The position numbers and the translations under genes were made by a program. From Azoarcus sp. L1K30 (lineage in GTDB: Bacteria > Pseudomonadota > Gammaproteobacteria > Burkholderiales > Rhodocyclaceae): 36,250 nucleotides of DNA. Of the stretch, positions 25,446-34,778 are shown piece by piece. The stretch's first letter is position 1. Each line of letters begins with the position of its first letter. The notes under the pieces were generated by a model. That model searched no databases and was not told the DNA's origin. It was given only the letters and a program-made list of their open reading frames with translations. Location of the stretch: NCBI RefSeq assembly GCF_018122735.1, contig NZ_JAGRRD010000001.1:1010536-1046785 (forward strand), read 5' to 3'.

Positions 25446-26126
25446 ATGCGACCCACCACACTCATCGTCCCGGGGTTCCACGGCAGCGGGCCGACACATT
25501 GGCAAAGCTGGATGGAGGCGGCGATCCCTGACGCGAGGCGCGTACGCGGCATCGACTGGGAGATGCCTGCCCTTGCGCGTTGGGCCGTAGCAGTGCGACG
25601 GGAGATCGACGCAGCACCGGTCGGCGTCTGGATCGTCGCGCACAGTTTCGGCTGCCTGGCTACGATCGCCGCGGCGGCCGACCGCCCTGCGCGGGTCGCC
25701 GGAATGTTACTCGTCGCCCCCGCCGAACCGCAGCGCTTCTCGCTGATTGGCCTTGCCGATGCATGCGCTACGATAAAGTCGGCTGACGCGGCACTACCCA
25801 TGCAGGTCCTGCCGACCTCAAGTGTGCTGGTCGCAAGCCGCAATGATCCCTGGCTCTCATTCGAGCGTGCCTCGGTGCTCGCAGCGCGCTGGGGAGGGAG
25901 GCTGATCGACGCCGGCCAGGCAGGACACATCAATGCGGACGCCGGCTTCGGCCCATGGCCTGCAGGACTTGCGCTTCTCCGTGCAATGCAGCGCGCACAT
26001 CGGCATATACCTCTCGGCAGCGTCGAAGCTGCCTCGCGGGGCCCCGTGCGCGGACGCACAAGCGCCCTCGCCAGACTCCAGCATCAAACGCGGCAAAGCC
26101 TGAACCTGGTCACTCGCAATCGTTGA
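25446..26126 (+). CDS. Small alpha/beta hydrolase of the RBBP9/YdeN family
   Basis: A 226-aa serine-hydrolase-like protein. It begins TTLIVPGFHGSGPTHWQSW (oxyanion region), has the nucleophile motif AHSFGC at about residue 66, and the catalytic-histidine region GHINADAGFGPWPAG at about 160-174. These match RBBP9/YdeN proteins of about 180-190 aa. Here the last 40 residues form an Arg-rich tail without family resemblance, possibly a shifted or extended C-terminus. It starts 10 bases after the molbindin stop and ends just before an intrinsic terminator, so sbp-mop-hydrolase is one short operon. The substrate is unknown. Confidence 0.82.
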   Translation: MRPTTLIVPGFHGSGPTHWQSWMEAAIPDARRVRGIDWEMPALARWAVAVRREIDAAPVGVWIVAHSFGCLATIAAAADRPARVAGMLLVAPAEPQRFSLIGLADACATIKSADAALPMQVLPTSSVLVASRNDPWLSFERASVLAARWGGRLIDAGQAGHINADAGFGPWPAGLALLRAMQRAHRHIPLGSVEAASRGPVRGRTSALARLQHQTRQSLNLVTRNR

Positions 26127-26152
26127 GGACATCCGTCCGCAACGATGCGTCG

Positions 26153-26175
26153 AGCCGCCCACGGGCGGCTTTTTT
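26153..26175 (+). terminator. Intrinsic terminator of the sbp-mop-hydrolase operon
   Basis: A seven-base-pair stem AGCCGCC / GGCGGCT with loop CACG is followed directly by six T residues. It lies 26 bases after the hydrolase stop, upstream of the ssuA promoter. Confidence 0.85.
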
Positions 26176-26271
26176 CGTTCTCGGCGCCGTTTGCCCCGGT
26201 TTCGTCAGGACAGCACGGCCGCTGCACGCCCTGATCTGAAGCCGGATCTGGATGGAAAGCTATCTACTCTC

Positions 26272-26329
26272 GGAATGCATAGAAATGCTCTTTTTCTTGG
26301 TTCGTCCTGCATGGGTTCGTATCTAGACT
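26272..26329 (+). promoter_or_regulatory. Promoter of ssuA with shared sulfur-regulon architecture
   Basis: GGAATG (26272-26277), TTGGTT (26297-26302), exactly 21 bases, then TAGACT (26324-26329), 37 bases before the ssuA ATG. The layout repeats that of sbp and cysT, apart from a slightly longer distance from the GAAT half-site. Confidence 0.55.
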
Positions 26330-26366
26330 GCATTTCACCCGGCCTTTACCCCATCCAGGAGAAAAC

Positions 26367-27341
26367 ATGAATCGAATCAGTCGGCGCAGCCTCTTGAAAA
26401 GACTTGTCGCAGCCACCACGGCCACCCTGAGCGGACCGATCGTCGGCATCGCAAACGCATCAACGACATCGCCCGAAACCGAGTTCCGCATCGGCTGGCA
26501 GAAAGGCGGGAGCCTCGCAGTGATCAAGGCCCGCGGCGTGTTCGAGAGCACGCTCGAAGCCGGCGGCGTCAACGTCAAATGGCTTGAGTTCCCCGCCGGC
26601 CCGCAGATGCTCGAAGCGCTCAACGTCGGCAGCATCGATCTGGGCCTGGTTGGCGAAACCCCGCCGGTCTTTGCCCAAGCCGCTGGCGCAAACCTGCTCT
26701 ACGTGGGCAACGAGCCGCCGGCGGTACGCGCCGAGGCCCTGTTGGTGCCGAAAAACTCGCCGATCAAGTCGGTGGCGCAACTCAAGGGCAAGCGCATCGT
26801 GCTCAACAAGGGTTCCAACGTGCACTACCTGCTGGTGCGTCTGCTCGAGAAGGCCGGACTCAAGTACGGTGATGTTGAGGTCGCCTTCCTGCCCCCGGCC
26901 GACGCCCGTGCCGCCTTCGAACGCGGAGCAGCAGATGCCTGGGTGATCTGGGATCCGTATGCCACGGCCGCCGAAGCACAATCGGGAGCACGCCGCCTGG
27001 CCGACGCCACCGGTGTGGCCGACAACCACATTTTCTACGTTGCCGCGCGGCCCTTCGCAGAAAAGCACCCCGAAGTACTCTCACTCGCGCTGCGGGAGAT
27101 CAACGTCAGCAGCAAGTGGATAGAACAGAACCTCGACGAGGCCGCCAAGGTCATCGCGCCGCAGATCGGTCTGCCTCACGACATCGCCAAACGTGCCTTC
27201 GGCAACTACTCGTTCGGGGTCGATCCGCTCACCGACGAGGTCGTCCGCCGCCAGCAGCGTATTGCGGATGTATTCCACGAACTCAAGTTGATTCCGAAGC
27301 GGGTAGAGGTGGCCTCCGTCGTCTGGCGCGCACCTGGCTGA
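26367..27341 (+). CDS. ssuA: Aliphatic sulfonate ABC transporter substrate-binding protein (SsuA-like), Tat signal
   Basis: A 324-aa periplasmic receptor for sulfonates or sulfate esters. It matches SsuA along its length: FRIGWQKGGSLAVIKARG, LEFPAGPQMLEALNVGSIDLGLVGETPP, GKRIVLNKGSNVHYLL and DAWVIWDPYA. The leader carries SRRSLLK at residues 5-11, a good twin-arginine motif, followed by a modest hydrophobic stretch. Export folded through Tat is therefore likely, unlike the Sec leader of E. coli SsuA. CAGGAG precedes the ATG. It is followed after 173 bases (with small GC hairpins, no gene) by tauD. Confidence 0.88.
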   Translation: MNRISRRSLLKRLVAATTATLSGPIVGIANASTTSPETEFRIGWQKGGSLAVIKARGVFESTLEAGGVNVKWLEFPAGPQMLEALNVGSIDLGLVGETPPVFAQAAGANLLYVGNEPPAVRAEALLVPKNSPIKSVAQLKGKRIVLNKGSNVHYLLVRLLEKAGLKYGDVEVAFLPPADARAAFERGAADAWVIWDPYATAAEAQSGARRLADATGVADNHIFYVAARPFAEKHPEVLSLALREINVSSKWIEQNLDEAAKVIAPQIGLPHDIAKRAFGNYSFGVDPLTDEVVRRQQRIADVFHELKLIPKRVEVASVVWRAPG

Positions 27342-27514
27342 CGGAAGCCCGTCCGGGCGGGACCGCCTGGTGTCGCCCCCGCCGAGACCGTCTCCTGGCA
27401 CCGAGACGTCCTCCGTACCACCCTGCCCGGCCCAGCACATCAGAAGATCCGATCGCCAACCGTATCCATCTCAAGACAGCCGAAAGCTGACATCTCCACC
27501 TCGAGGAATCCATC

Positions 27515-28387
27515 ATGTCCAAACGTGAAACTGCAGTCCCCGGCTACACCCACCTCGCCATCGAACCCTACACGCCGAACATCGGGGCCGTCGTCCACGA
27601 TCTGCAACTGGCCAATACCGCCGACGAAGCGCTGCGCGAGGAATTGCGCCGCGCGCTGGCCGAGTTCCAGGTTCTGTTCTTCCGCAAACAGCAACTCACG
27701 CCGGAACAGCAGACCGCGGTGGCGCGCATATTCGGCGATCCGGACAAGGCCAAGGCCTTCTTTCCGCGCCACGACCGTGTAGCTTCCATCGAAGTGATCG
27801 AATCGAAACCGGGTGGTCACGTCTACGGCACCGACCAATGGCACGCAGACATTACATTCTCACCGAATCCGCCCACCGGCACGGTGCTTTACAGCCAGGT
27901 GATACCCGCCTCCGGCGGTGACACGGTATGGACCAGCGCCACCCGCGTCTATGACTCCTTGTCTCCTGGCCTGCGTGCCGAGCTTGAGACGCTCAGCGCG
28001 GTGCACAGCTTCGAACACAGCGGCTGGCCACGCTTTTTCCTCTCTCTGCCCAATGGCGAAGCGCTGTACCGCCAGGCGCGGGCAGAGAACCTGCCCGTCG
28101 TCCATCCGGTGGTGCAGACCCACCCGCTGACCGGCAAGAAGCTCGTATACGTGAACCCCAACTTCACCGACCGCATCCAGGGCCTTTCAAGGCAGGAGAG
28201 CGATGCACTGCTGGCCCTCCTTTTCCAGCGGTTCGAGCGCCCTGAATTCCAGGCTCGACTGCGTTGGGAGCAGCACACGGTTGCGATCTGGGACAACCGC
28301 GCCACCCACCATTACGCAGCGAAGGACTATGGCAGCCAGTACCGCCTGCTGCATCGAATCACCTTTGGCGAGGACCGTGCCTTCTGA
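27515..28387 (+). CDS. tauD: TauD-family 2-oxoglutarate-dependent dioxygenase (taurine/alkylsulfonate or sulfate ester)
   Basis: A 290-aa Fe(II)/2-oxoglutarate oxygenase that releases sulfite from taurine-like sulfonates, or sulfate from alkyl sulfate esters. The iron facial triad is visible: His and Asp in QWHADITF (about residues 109-116) and the distal His in DNRATHHYAAKDYG, with an Arg in RLLHRITF for 2-oxoglutarate. GAGGA precedes the ATG. Placement between ssuA and ssuC means that import and desulfonation are made together. SsuD-type monooxygenases are absent, so TauD supplies the chemistry. Whether taurine, another sulfonate or a sulfate ester is used cannot be read. Confidence 0.87.
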   Translation: MSKRETAVPGYTHLAIEPYTPNIGAVVHDLQLANTADEALREELRRALAEFQVLFFRKQQLTPEQQTAVARIFGDPDKAKAFFPRHDRVASIEVIESKPGGHVYGTDQWHADITFSPNPPTGTVLYSQVIPASGGDTVWTSATRVYDSLSPGLRAELETLSAVHSFEHSGWPRFFLSLPNGEALYRQARAENLPVVHPVVQTHPLTGKKLVYVNPNFTDRIQGLSRQESDALLALLFQRFERPEFQARLRWEQHTVAIWDNRATHHYAAKDYGSQYRLLHRITFGEDRAF

Positions 28388-28439
28388 GGCAGGCGCCAAC
28401 CACGCCCGGACCGTTCGCGGTCCGGGCAGGAGCATCCAC

Positions 28440-29225
28440 ATGACAAAAAAAAACTCGACCCCGTTGCATCGACCGTACGACCAGATCCTGCCCTGGCTCG
28501 TGCCGCTCTTGCTGCTCGCCCTATGGCAGACGGGCGCATCATCAGGCTGGATTTCGACACGTATCGCCCCCGCCCCCGCCGCAGTGCTCGAGGCGGGCTG
28601 GTCACTGGCAGCAAGCGGTGAGCTCTTTCGCCACTTGTGGGCCAGTACCCAACGTGCAGGCGCTGGCTTTCTCATTGGCGGCGGCATCGGTCTGGCCCTG
28701 GGGCTGCTGAACGGCAGCTTTCGCGTCTTCGAACGCCTGCTCGACACCTCGGTGCAGATGATCCGCAACGTGCCCCACCTCGCCCTGATCCCGCTGGTGA
28801 TCCTGTGGTTCGGCATCGACGAGGAAGGCAAGCTGTTCCTGGTGGCGCTGGGCGTGTTCTTTCCGGTCTACCTCAATAGCTTCCACGGCATACGCTCGGT
28901 AGATCCGGCGCTGGTCGAAATGGGGCGTGCCTACGGGCTCGGCAACCGGAGCCTGTTCCGTCACGTGATCCTGCCCGGTGCGCTGCCGTCCATCCTCGTC
29001 GGCGTACGCTTTGCGCTGGGCTGGATGTGGCTGACCCTGATTGTCGCCGAAACCATCGCCGCCTCGGACGGCATCGGCTACATGGCGATGAACGCACGCG
29101 AATTCCTCCAGACCGATGTCGTCGTGCTCGCCATCGTGCTCTACGCCGTGCTCGGAAAAGTCGCGGACGCTGCCGCACGCTGGCTCGAGCGCCGCCTGCT
29201 GCGCTGGAACACCGCCTACGCCTGA
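28440..29225 (+). CDS. ssuC: Aliphatic sulfonate ABC transporter permease (SsuC)
   Basis: A 261-aa inner-membrane permease of the SsuC/TauC family with about six helices. It has the EAA loop typical of binding-protein-dependent permeases around [30 protein letters not shown], and [19 protein letters not shown], a strong family motif. AGGAG precedes the ATG. It follows tauD by 52 bases and precedes ssuB by 26. Together ssuA, ssuC and ssuB form a complete importer. Confidence 0.9.
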   Translation: MTKKNSTPLHRPYDQILPWLVPLLLLALWQTGASSGWISTRIAPAPAAVLEAGWSLAASGELFRHLWASTQRAGAGFLIGGGIGLALGLLNGSFRVFERLLDTSVQMIRNVPHLALIPLVILWFGIDEEGKLFLVALGVFFPVYLNSFHGIRSVDPALVEMGRAYGLGNRSLFRHVILPGALPSILVGVRFALGWMWLTLIVAETIAASDGIGYMAMNAREFLQTDVVVLAIVLYAVLGKVADAAARWLERRLLRWNTAYA

Positions 29226-29251
29226 ACCCCCTCCATCGACAGGATACGACC

Positions 29252-30091
29252 ATGAATACCCATCTCCCCCCAGTACAGGACGCCGTCGCCCGCCGGCCGC
29301 ACCGCAATGCCAAGGGCGTCGGAATCCGTATCGACAGCGTCGGCAGGACCTACGGAGAACGTACCGTGCTTGCCGGCGTAGACCTCGACGTGGCCGCCGG
29401 TGAGTTCGTCGCCGTGGTGGGCCGTAGCGGCTGCGGCAAGAGCACCCTGCTACGCCTGCTTGCCGGCCTGGAGAATCCGGACGCCGGCGACATCCGCCTC
29501 GACGGGCGCCCGCATGCCGATGAACGCGAGGCGTTACGCATCATGTTCCAGGATGCGCGCCTGCTGCCCTGGAAGAGCGTCGTCAACAACGTGGCGCTCG
29601 GCCTTGCCGCTGGCCACAAGGCAGCCCGCGCAACAGCCCTCGAAGCCCTCGACGAGGTGGGCCTGGCCGACCGCGCCGACGAATGGCCCACCCGACTCTC
29701 GGGTGGTCAGCGTCAACGCGTCGCGCTGGCACGCGCCCTGGTCCACAAGCCGCGCCTGCTGCTGCTGGACGAACCCCTGGGTGCGCTCGACGCGCTCACC
29801 CGCATCGAGATGCATGCACTCATTGAACGCCTGTGGCGCGAAGAGGGTTTCACCGCCCTGCTCGTCACCCACGACGTGTCGGAGGCCATCGCGCTGGCCG
29901 ACCGGGTCCTGCTGATCGAAGGTGGTCGCATCGCCCTCGATCAGCGAGTCGAGCTGCCCCATCCTCGCGAACGCGGCGGCGCCCGCTTTGCGGCGCTTGA
30001 AGAACAGGTCCTGCGCCGCGTGCTGCAACACCCCCCTGCCATGGGCCGATCAGCCGCGGCGCCGTTCGGCAGGTGGCGCTGGGCGGCGTGA
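29252..30091 (+). CDS. ssuB: Aliphatic sulfonate ABC transporter ATPase (SsuB)
   Basis: A 279-aa ATPase with Walker [10 protein letters not shown], the Q-loop region [15 protein letters not shown] characteristic of SsuB/TauB, signature [15 protein letters not shown], Walker [13 protein letters not shown] and switch VTHDVSEA. The ATG at 29252 gives an N-terminal extension of about 25 residues before the ABC fold, as in SsuB. It ends the ssuA-tauD-ssuC-ssuB operon. No T-run terminator was found before the cysT promoter 90 bases on. Confidence 0.9.
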   Translation: MNTHLPPVQDAVARRPHRNAKGVGIRIDSVGRTYGERTVLAGVDLDVAAGEFVAVVGRSGCGKSTLLRLLAGLENPDAGDIRLDGRPHADEREALRIMFQDARLLPWKSVVNNVALGLAAGHKAARATALEALDEVGLADRADEWPTRLSGGQRQRVALARALVHKPRLLLLDEPLGALDALTRIEMHALIERLWREEGFTALLVTHDVSEAIALADRVLLIEGGRIALDQRVELPHPRERGGARFAALEEQVLRRVLQHPPAMGRSAAAPFGRWRWAA

Positions 30092-30163
30092 CGCACGGTC
30101 AAGAATACCCGAACCGCCCGCCTCTTCTCGGCCATCCCGGATGAAGAACCGTGCACGCGCCGC

Positions 30164-30230
30164 TTATTCCCGATCGTGAATAACACCGCAGTTTTTATTG
30201 GTTATTCAAAAGCGGGGGCCTGACTACACT
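30164..30230 (+). promoter_or_regulatory. CysB-type operator and promoter upstream of the cysT operon
   Basis: Three half-sites alternate: TTATTC (30164-30169), TGAATAAC (30177-30184) and GTTATTCA (30201-30208). The last two form a perfect eight-base inverted repeat around a 16-base spacer. TTGGTT (30198-30203) precedes TACACT (30225-30230) by exactly 21 bases. The -35 box (TTATTC, 30202-30207, 17 bases from the -10) is weak and lies inside the operator, as for activator-dependent promoters. The TTATTC/GAATAA half-sites resemble known enterobacterial CysB sites. Confidence 0.65.
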
Positions 30231-30258
30231 GCATCGCACAATATCCAGGAGGAACAAG

Positions 30259-30405
30259 ATGCTCGATCGACTCAGCCACTGCCCGCTGCTCACAACTCCG
30301 GCCTTCGGCACCGATGAAGGCGTCCGTAGCGGGCCCGAGACAAGAAGGACGCGTGTCGTCGCCGGAGCGACCGTCGGGCCGACCCCATTCGCGGCGAGAC
30401 GCTGA
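30259..30405 (+). CDS. 48-aa leader ORF translationally coupled to cysT
   Basis: An ATG preceded by AGGAGGAACAAG (near-perfect Shine-Dalgarno at good spacing) opens a 48-codon frame beginning [11 protein letters not shown] and becoming Arg/Thr/Pro-rich. Its TGA shares one base with the cysT ATG (TGATG), so ribosomes finishing it can restart on cysT. cysT itself has only weak Shine-Dalgarno sequence, which supports coupling. No family was recognised. A cysteine codon early in the leader of a sulfate-uptake operon invites a sensing role, but there is only one. Confidence 0.6.
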   Translation: MLDRLSHCPLLTTPAFGTDEGVRSGPETRRTRVVAGATVGPTPFAARR

Positions 30406-31238
30406 TGGCTGCAACGCGTTTCCACGCACTACCCGGCTTTCGCATCACGCTCGGCTATACCCTCGCCTATCTTTCGTTGATCGTGCTGCTGCCGATCACG
30501 GCCGTCTTTCTCAAGACGACGAGCCTCAGTCTTGCCGAGTTCGTGGAGGTGGTGTCCGCGCCGCGGGTGGTGGCGTCCTACAAACTGTCCTTCGGCATGT
30601 CGCTCGCCGCCGCCGCGATCAATGCGGTGTTCGGCCTGATGCTGGCATGGGTCCTGGTGCGCTACAGCTTCTTCGGCAAACGGCTTGTCGATGCGCTGGT
30701 CGATCTGCCATTCGCACTCCCCACCGCCGTCGCCGGCATCGCCCTGACGGCCCTCTATGCGGGAAACGGCTGGCTCGGCCAGTATCTGGCGCCCCTCGGC
30801 ATCCAGATCGCGTTCAAACCACCGGGGGTGCTGGTGGCACTGGTGTTCATCGGGCTGCCCTTCGTGGTGCGCACCGTTCAGCCGGTGCTCGAAGACCTCG
30901 ACACCGAGCTCGAGGAGGCCGCGACCAGTCTTGGCGCAGACCGCTGGCAGACTTTTCGCCACGTCATCCTGCCGGTAATGCTGCCCGCGCTACTCACGGG
31001 CTTCGCGCTCGCCTTCGCGCGCGCGGTGGGCGAATACGGGTCGGTGATCTTCATTGCCGGCAACATCCCGATGGTGTCGGAAATTACGCCACTGATGATC
31101 ATCACCAAGCTGGAACAGTACGACTACGCAGGTGCGACCGCGATCGCAACGGTGATGCTCTTCATCTCCTTCGCGCTGCTGCTCGTCATCAACGGGCTGC
31201 AAGCATGGACATTCAAATGCACCGGGAGGGACCGCTGA
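30405..31238 (+). CDS. cysT: Sulfate/thiosulfate ABC transporter permease CysT (CysU)
   Basis: A 277-aa inner-membrane permease with about six helices. The family motifs are [22 protein letters not shown] at the start, the domain [17 protein letters not shown], and [30 protein letters not shown], the EAA loop that docks on CysA. The start ATG overlaps the stop of the leader ORF, and its own stop overlaps cysW as TGATG. It forms the sulfate channel with CysW. Confidence 0.93.
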   Translation: MAATRFHALPGFRITLGYTLAYLSLIVLLPITAVFLKTTSLSLAEFVEVVSAPRVVASYKLSFGMSLAAAAINAVFGLMLAWVLVRYSFFGKRLVDALVDLPFALPTAVAGIALTALYAGNGWLGQYLAPLGIQIAFKPPGVLVALVFIGLPFVVRTVQPVLEDLDTELEEAATSLGADRWQTFRHVILPVMLPALLTGFALAFARAVGEYGSVIFIAGNIPMVSEITPLMIITKLEQYDYAGATAIATVMLFISFALLLVINGLQAWTFKCTGRDR

Positions 31239-32137
31239 TGAGCCACGCAACCACCCTGCGCTGGCGCGCTGACAAGGCGGCCCGCTTCGAATCGCGCGCA
31301 GCCACATGCGAGGCCCCCGCAATCAAGTGGGTGCTCGTCACCGCTTCTCTCGCCTTCTTCACCCTCTTCCTGCTGATGCCGCTGGCCGCTGTCTTCGTCG
31401 AGGCATTCGCCAAGGGCTGGCGCACCTGCATCGCCGCACTGAGCGATCCCGATGCCCTATCGGCGGTGCGCCTCACGCTGATCGCAGCGGCGATATCGGT
31501 ACCGCTGAACCTGGTGTTCGGTGTGGCCGCGGCGTGGTCCATTGCCAAATTCGAGTTCCGCGGGAAGCACGTCCTGATCACGCTGATCGACCTGCCGTTC
31601 TCGGTTTCGCCGGTCATCGCCGGCCTGATCTACGTGCTGGTGTTCGGCGCCCAGGGCTGGCTGGGATCGTGGCTCTCGGACCACGACATCAAGATCATCT
31701 TCGCCGTACCCGGCATCGTGCTCGCCACCGTGTTTGTCACCTTTCCCTTTGTCGCCCGAGAGTTGATTCCGGTGATGCAGGCGCAGGGCCGCGAGGAGGA
31801 GGAAGCCGCCGTCGTGCTGGGCGCCAACGGATGGCAGACCTTCCGGCATGTCACGCTACCGAATATCAAGTGGGGCTTGCTCTATGGCGTCATCCTCACC
31901 AATGCCCGTGCGATGGGCGAGTTCGGCGCAGTCAGCGTGGTCTCGGGGCACATACGTGGCCTGACCAACACGCTACCGCTGCACGTGGAGATTCTCTACA
32001 GCGAGTACCAGTTCTCTGCGGCGTTCGCGGCCGCCTCGCTGCTCGCCGCGCTGGCGCTGGTCACACTCTGCATCAAGACCTGGGTCGAGCACCGCGCTGC
32101 CCGGGCATGGGACAACACGGGAACGATCACATCATGA
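31238..32137 (+). CDS. cysW: Sulfate/thiosulfate ABC transporter permease CysW
   Basis: A 299-aa permease paralogous to CysT. It contains [19 protein letters not shown], the [24 protein letters not shown] coupling loop, and [20 protein letters not shown], which is specific to CysW. The ATG at 31238 has GGGAGG ten bases upstream and overlaps the cysT stop. A 30-residue cytoplasmic N-terminus precedes the first helix. Its stop overlaps the cysA start as ATGA. Confidence 0.93.
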   Translation: MSHATTLRWRADKAARFESRAATCEAPAIKWVLVTASLAFFTLFLLMPLAAVFVEAFAKGWRTCIAALSDPDALSAVRLTLIAAAISVPLNLVFGVAAAWSIAKFEFRGKHVLITLIDLPFSVSPVIAGLIYVLVFGAQGWLGSWLSDHDIKIIFAVPGIVLATVFVTFPFVARELIPVMQAQGREEEEAAVVLGANGWQTFRHVTLPNIKWGLLYGVILTNARAMGEFGAVSVVSGHIRGLTNTLPLHVEILYSEYQFSAAFAAASLLAALALVTLCIKTWVEHRAARAWDNTGTITS

Positions 32138-33210
32138 GCATCCAGGTACGCAACATCAACAAGCAGTTCGGCGCCCACACCGCACTCGACGACATCAGAC
32201 TCGACTTTCACACGGGAGAACTGGTCGCCCTGCTGGGCCCCTCGGGTTGCGGCAAGACCACTCTGCTGCGTGTAATCGCCGGGCTGGAGCAGGCGGACAG
32301 CGGCCAGGTGATCCTTGACGGCAAGGACGCGTCGGCCACGCATGTGCGCGAGCGTGAGGTGGGTTTCGTGTTCCAGCACTACGCGCTCTTCCGCCATATG
32401 ACCGTCTTCGACAACGTCGCCTTCGGACTGCGGATGAAGCCGCGGGGACAGCGCCCGACCGAAAGGCAGATCGATGAGAAGGTTGGCCAGCTGTTGGGCC
32501 TCGTTCAGCTCGAATGGCTGGCAAAGCGCTTCCCTTCACAGCTGTCGGGAGGCCAGCGCCAACGCATCGCACTCGCGCGTGCGCTTGCAGTAGAGCCCCG
32601 CGTGCTGCTGCTCGACGAACCCTTCGGCGCGCTCGATGCCAAGGTCAGGAAGGAACTGCGCCGCTGGCTCAGAAAGTTGCACGATGAACTGCACATCACG
32701 TCGATCTTCGTCACCCACGATCAGGAGGAGGCACTTGAGGTCGCCGACCGAGTCGTGCTGATGGATCATGGTCATGTCGAGCAGATCGGCACGCCGGAAG
32801 AAGTCTACCGTCATCCGGCCACACCCTTCGTCTATGGCTTTCTGGGTTCGGTCAATCTGTTTCACGGCAGGATGGATGGCGAGAGCGTGCGCGTTGGCGA
32901 CAATCTGCTGCCCCACCCACCGGGGGAGTATCCGGACGGCGCACGGGTGATGGCCTTTGCCCGCCCACACGAGCTCGAGATCGTCGTGGATCCGATGGCG
33001 ACCAGCGGGGTCTCCGCGCGAGTGGGCCGCGTGCTGTCTTTCGGCGGAAGCGCGCGCGTTGAGCTCGACGGCACGCACGATGCTGACGGCCAGCACTTCG
33101 AAGTCGAACTCGCCCGCAGCCGGGCGGACGAACTCGCGCTCACCGAAGGCCAGCCGGTGCGGCTCGTGCCATCAAGACTGAAAGTGTTCGAACACAAAGC
33201 TGAGGCCTGA
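32134..33210 (+). CDS. cysA: Sulfate/thiosulfate ABC transporter ATPase CysA
   Basis: A 358-aa ATPase. Residues 1-235 form the ABC domain: Walker [11 protein letters not shown]-loop [22 protein letters not shown], signature [15 protein letters not shown], Walker [21 protein letters not shown] and switch [11 protein letters not shown]. The C-terminal part (240-358), including [10 protein letters not shown] and a final [10 protein letters not shown], is the regulatory TOBE-like domain usual for CysA. It powers CysTW, with Sbp as receptor. The cysB gene follows two bases after its stop. Confidence 0.94.
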   Translation: MSIQVRNINKQFGAHTALDDIRLDFHTGELVALLGPSGCGKTTLLRVIAGLEQADSGQVILDGKDASATHVREREVGFVFQHYALFRHMTVFDNVAFGLRMKPRGQRPTERQIDEKVGQLLGLVQLEWLAKRFPSQLSGGQRQRIALARALAVEPRVLLLDEPFGALDAKVRKELRRWLRKLHDELHITSIFVTHDQEEALEVADRVVLMDHGHVEQIGTPEEVYRHPATPFVYGFLGSVNLFHGRMDGESVRVGDNLLPHPPGEYPDGARVMAFARPHELEIVVDPMATSGVSARVGRVLSFGGSARVELDGTHDADGQHFEVELARSRADELALTEGQPVRLVPSRLKVFEHKAEA

Positions 33211-33212
33211 AA

Positions 33213-34160
33213 ATGAACTTCCAGCAGTTGCGGATCATTCGTGAAGCCGTGCGGCGCGACTTTAATCTTACCGAAGTCGCCAACGCGCTTTTTACCTCTC
33301 AATCCGGCGTTTCAAAGCACATCAAGGACCTCGAGGACGAGCTCGGGCTGGAGCTGTTCTTCCGTAAAGGCAAACGCCTGCTCGGCCTGACCGATCCGGG
33401 CAAGGAACTGGTGGTGATGGTCGAGCGCATGCTGCTCGACGCCGCCAACATCAAGCGCCTGGCCGAACAGTACGCAAGCAGGGATGCCGGCCAGCTGACG
33501 GTCGTGACCACTCACACCCAGGCACGCTACGCGCTGCCGCGCGTGGTCAGCGCATTCAAGCAGGCCTATCCGAAGGTACATCTCAAACTGCATCAAGGCA
33601 GCCCCGACGAGATCGTTCAAATGCTGCTCAGTGGCAACGCCGACATCGGCGTGGCAACTGAAGCGTTGGCGGAGGTTTCGGACCTTGTCTCGTTTCCGTA
33701 TTACTCCTGGCACCATTCCCTGATCGTCCCGACGGGTCACCCTCTGGAAAGCGCCACACCGCTTACACTGCAGGCGATTTCCGAATGGCCGCTGATCACC
33801 TACCACGAGGGTTACACCGGGCGTTCGAACATCGACCGCAGTTTTTCCGCCGCAGGCCTCGCGCCCGATATCGCGATGTCCGCAATGGATGCAGATGTCA
33901 TCAAGACCTATGTCGAACTGGGATTGGGTGTCGGCATCATCGCTTCGATGGCATTCAAGCCGGAACGCGAGGGCGAACTGCGGCTGCTCGACGGAAGCCA
34001 CCTCTTCCCGGCCAATACGACACGCATCGCAGTGCGTCGGGGACATTACCTGCGCGGTTTTGCCTACCGCTTCATCGAAATGTGCTCGCCGCGCCTGACC
34101 GAATCGCACGTGAGAAGCGATGTCTCACCAGTGGCCGCAGACCAGGTCGACGCGCTATAG
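33213..34160 (+). CDS. cysB: LysR-family regulator CysB, master activator of sulfur assimilation
   Basis: A 315-aa LysR protein. The helix-turn-helix region NFQQLRIIREAVRRDFNLTE to SGVSKHIKDLEDELG is the distinctive CysB/Cbl N-terminus. In the effector domain TTHTQARYALP forms the inducer or sulfate pocket, and GLGVGIIASMAF is the conserved C-terminal stretch. CysB proteins bind O-acetylserine or N-acetylserine and activate sulfate and sulfonate genes. It is the last gene of the cysT operon, so it is likely co-transcribed with its target. That would make a feedback circuit with the three similar promoters in this window. Confidence 0.92.
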   Translation: MNFQQLRIIREAVRRDFNLTEVANALFTSQSGVSKHIKDLEDELGLELFFRKGKRLLGLTDPGKELVVMVERMLLDAANIKRLAEQYASRDAGQLTVVTTHTQARYALPRVVSAFKQAYPKVHLKLHQGSPDEIVQMLLSGNADIGVATEALAEVSDLVSFPYYSWHHSLIVPTGHPLESATPLTLQAISEWPLITYHEGYTGRSNIDRSFSAAGLAPDIAMSAMDADVIKTYVELGLGVGIIASMAFKPEREGELRLLDGSHLFPANTTRIAVRRGHYLRGFAYRFIEMCSPRLTESHVRSDVSPVAADQVDAL

Positions 34161-34193
34161 TGAGCACACCATTGCCGTGACGAGACCGAGTTC

Positions 34194-34733
34194 ATGCCCG
34201 TCCGTGAGATTCTCCGCATGGGGGACCCCCGCCTGCTGCTACCGGCCGAGCCGGTCAACGCCTTTGGCACGCCGGAACTGGACACGCTCATCGCCGACAT
34301 GTTCGACACCATGGCGGCAGCGGGTGGGGTCGGGCTTGCAGCGCCACAGATCGGGGTTGGCCTGCAGGTGGTGATTTTCGGTTTCGAACGCAGTGCGCGT
34401 TACCCTCACGCGCCCGCCGTACCGCCCACCATCCTGATCAACCCGACGCTGACGCCGCTCGGCACGGAAGAGGAGGAAGACTGGGAAGGCTGCCTGTCGG
34501 TGCCCGGCCTGCGCGGCAGGGTGCCGCGCTTCAAGCGCTTGCGTTATCGTGGCTTCGAAGCCGACGGCACGCCGATCGACCGCTGCGTGGACGACTTTCA
34601 CGCTCGCGTCGTGCAACACGAGTGCGATCATCTGATTGGCAAGCTGTATCCCATGCGGGTGCGAAACTTCGGACATTTCGGGTACACGGACGTCCTCTTT
34701 CCCGAACTCGGCGAACGCCCGGCGGCGGAGTAA
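34194..34733 (+). CDS. def: Peptide deformylase
   Basis: A 179-aa metalloenzyme that removes the N-formyl group from nascent proteins. All three motifs are present: [10 protein letters not shown] (about 45-54), EGCLSVPG (about 98-105, metal Cys) and HECDHLIG (about 142-149, two metal His and the catalytic Glu). The length is normal. A second, accessory deformylase is common in proteobacteria, and this copy lies outside the usual def-fmt pair. It lies 33 bases after cysB and could be read through from it. Confidence 0.93.
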   Translation: MPVREILRMGDPRLLLPAEPVNAFGTPELDTLIADMFDTMAAAGGVGLAAPQIGVGLQVVIFGFERSARYPHAPAVPPTILINPTLTPLGTEEEEDWEGCLSVPGLRGRVPRFKRLRYRGFEADGTPIDRCVDDFHARVVQHECDHLIGKLYPMRVRNFGHFGYTDVLFPELGERPAAE

Positions 34734-34739
34734 GCGCCC

Positions 34740-34766
34740 GCGCCGGCTCGCGCCAACTTCCGGCGC
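34740..34766. terminator. Possible bidirectional hairpin between convergent def and dadA
   Basis: A seven-base inverted repeat GCGCCGG / CCGGCGC with a 13-base loop lies in the 45-base gap between the convergent genes. No T-run follows in either direction, so it is a weak candidate only. Confidence 0.3.
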
Positions 34767-34778
34767 TGTACAGATGAC

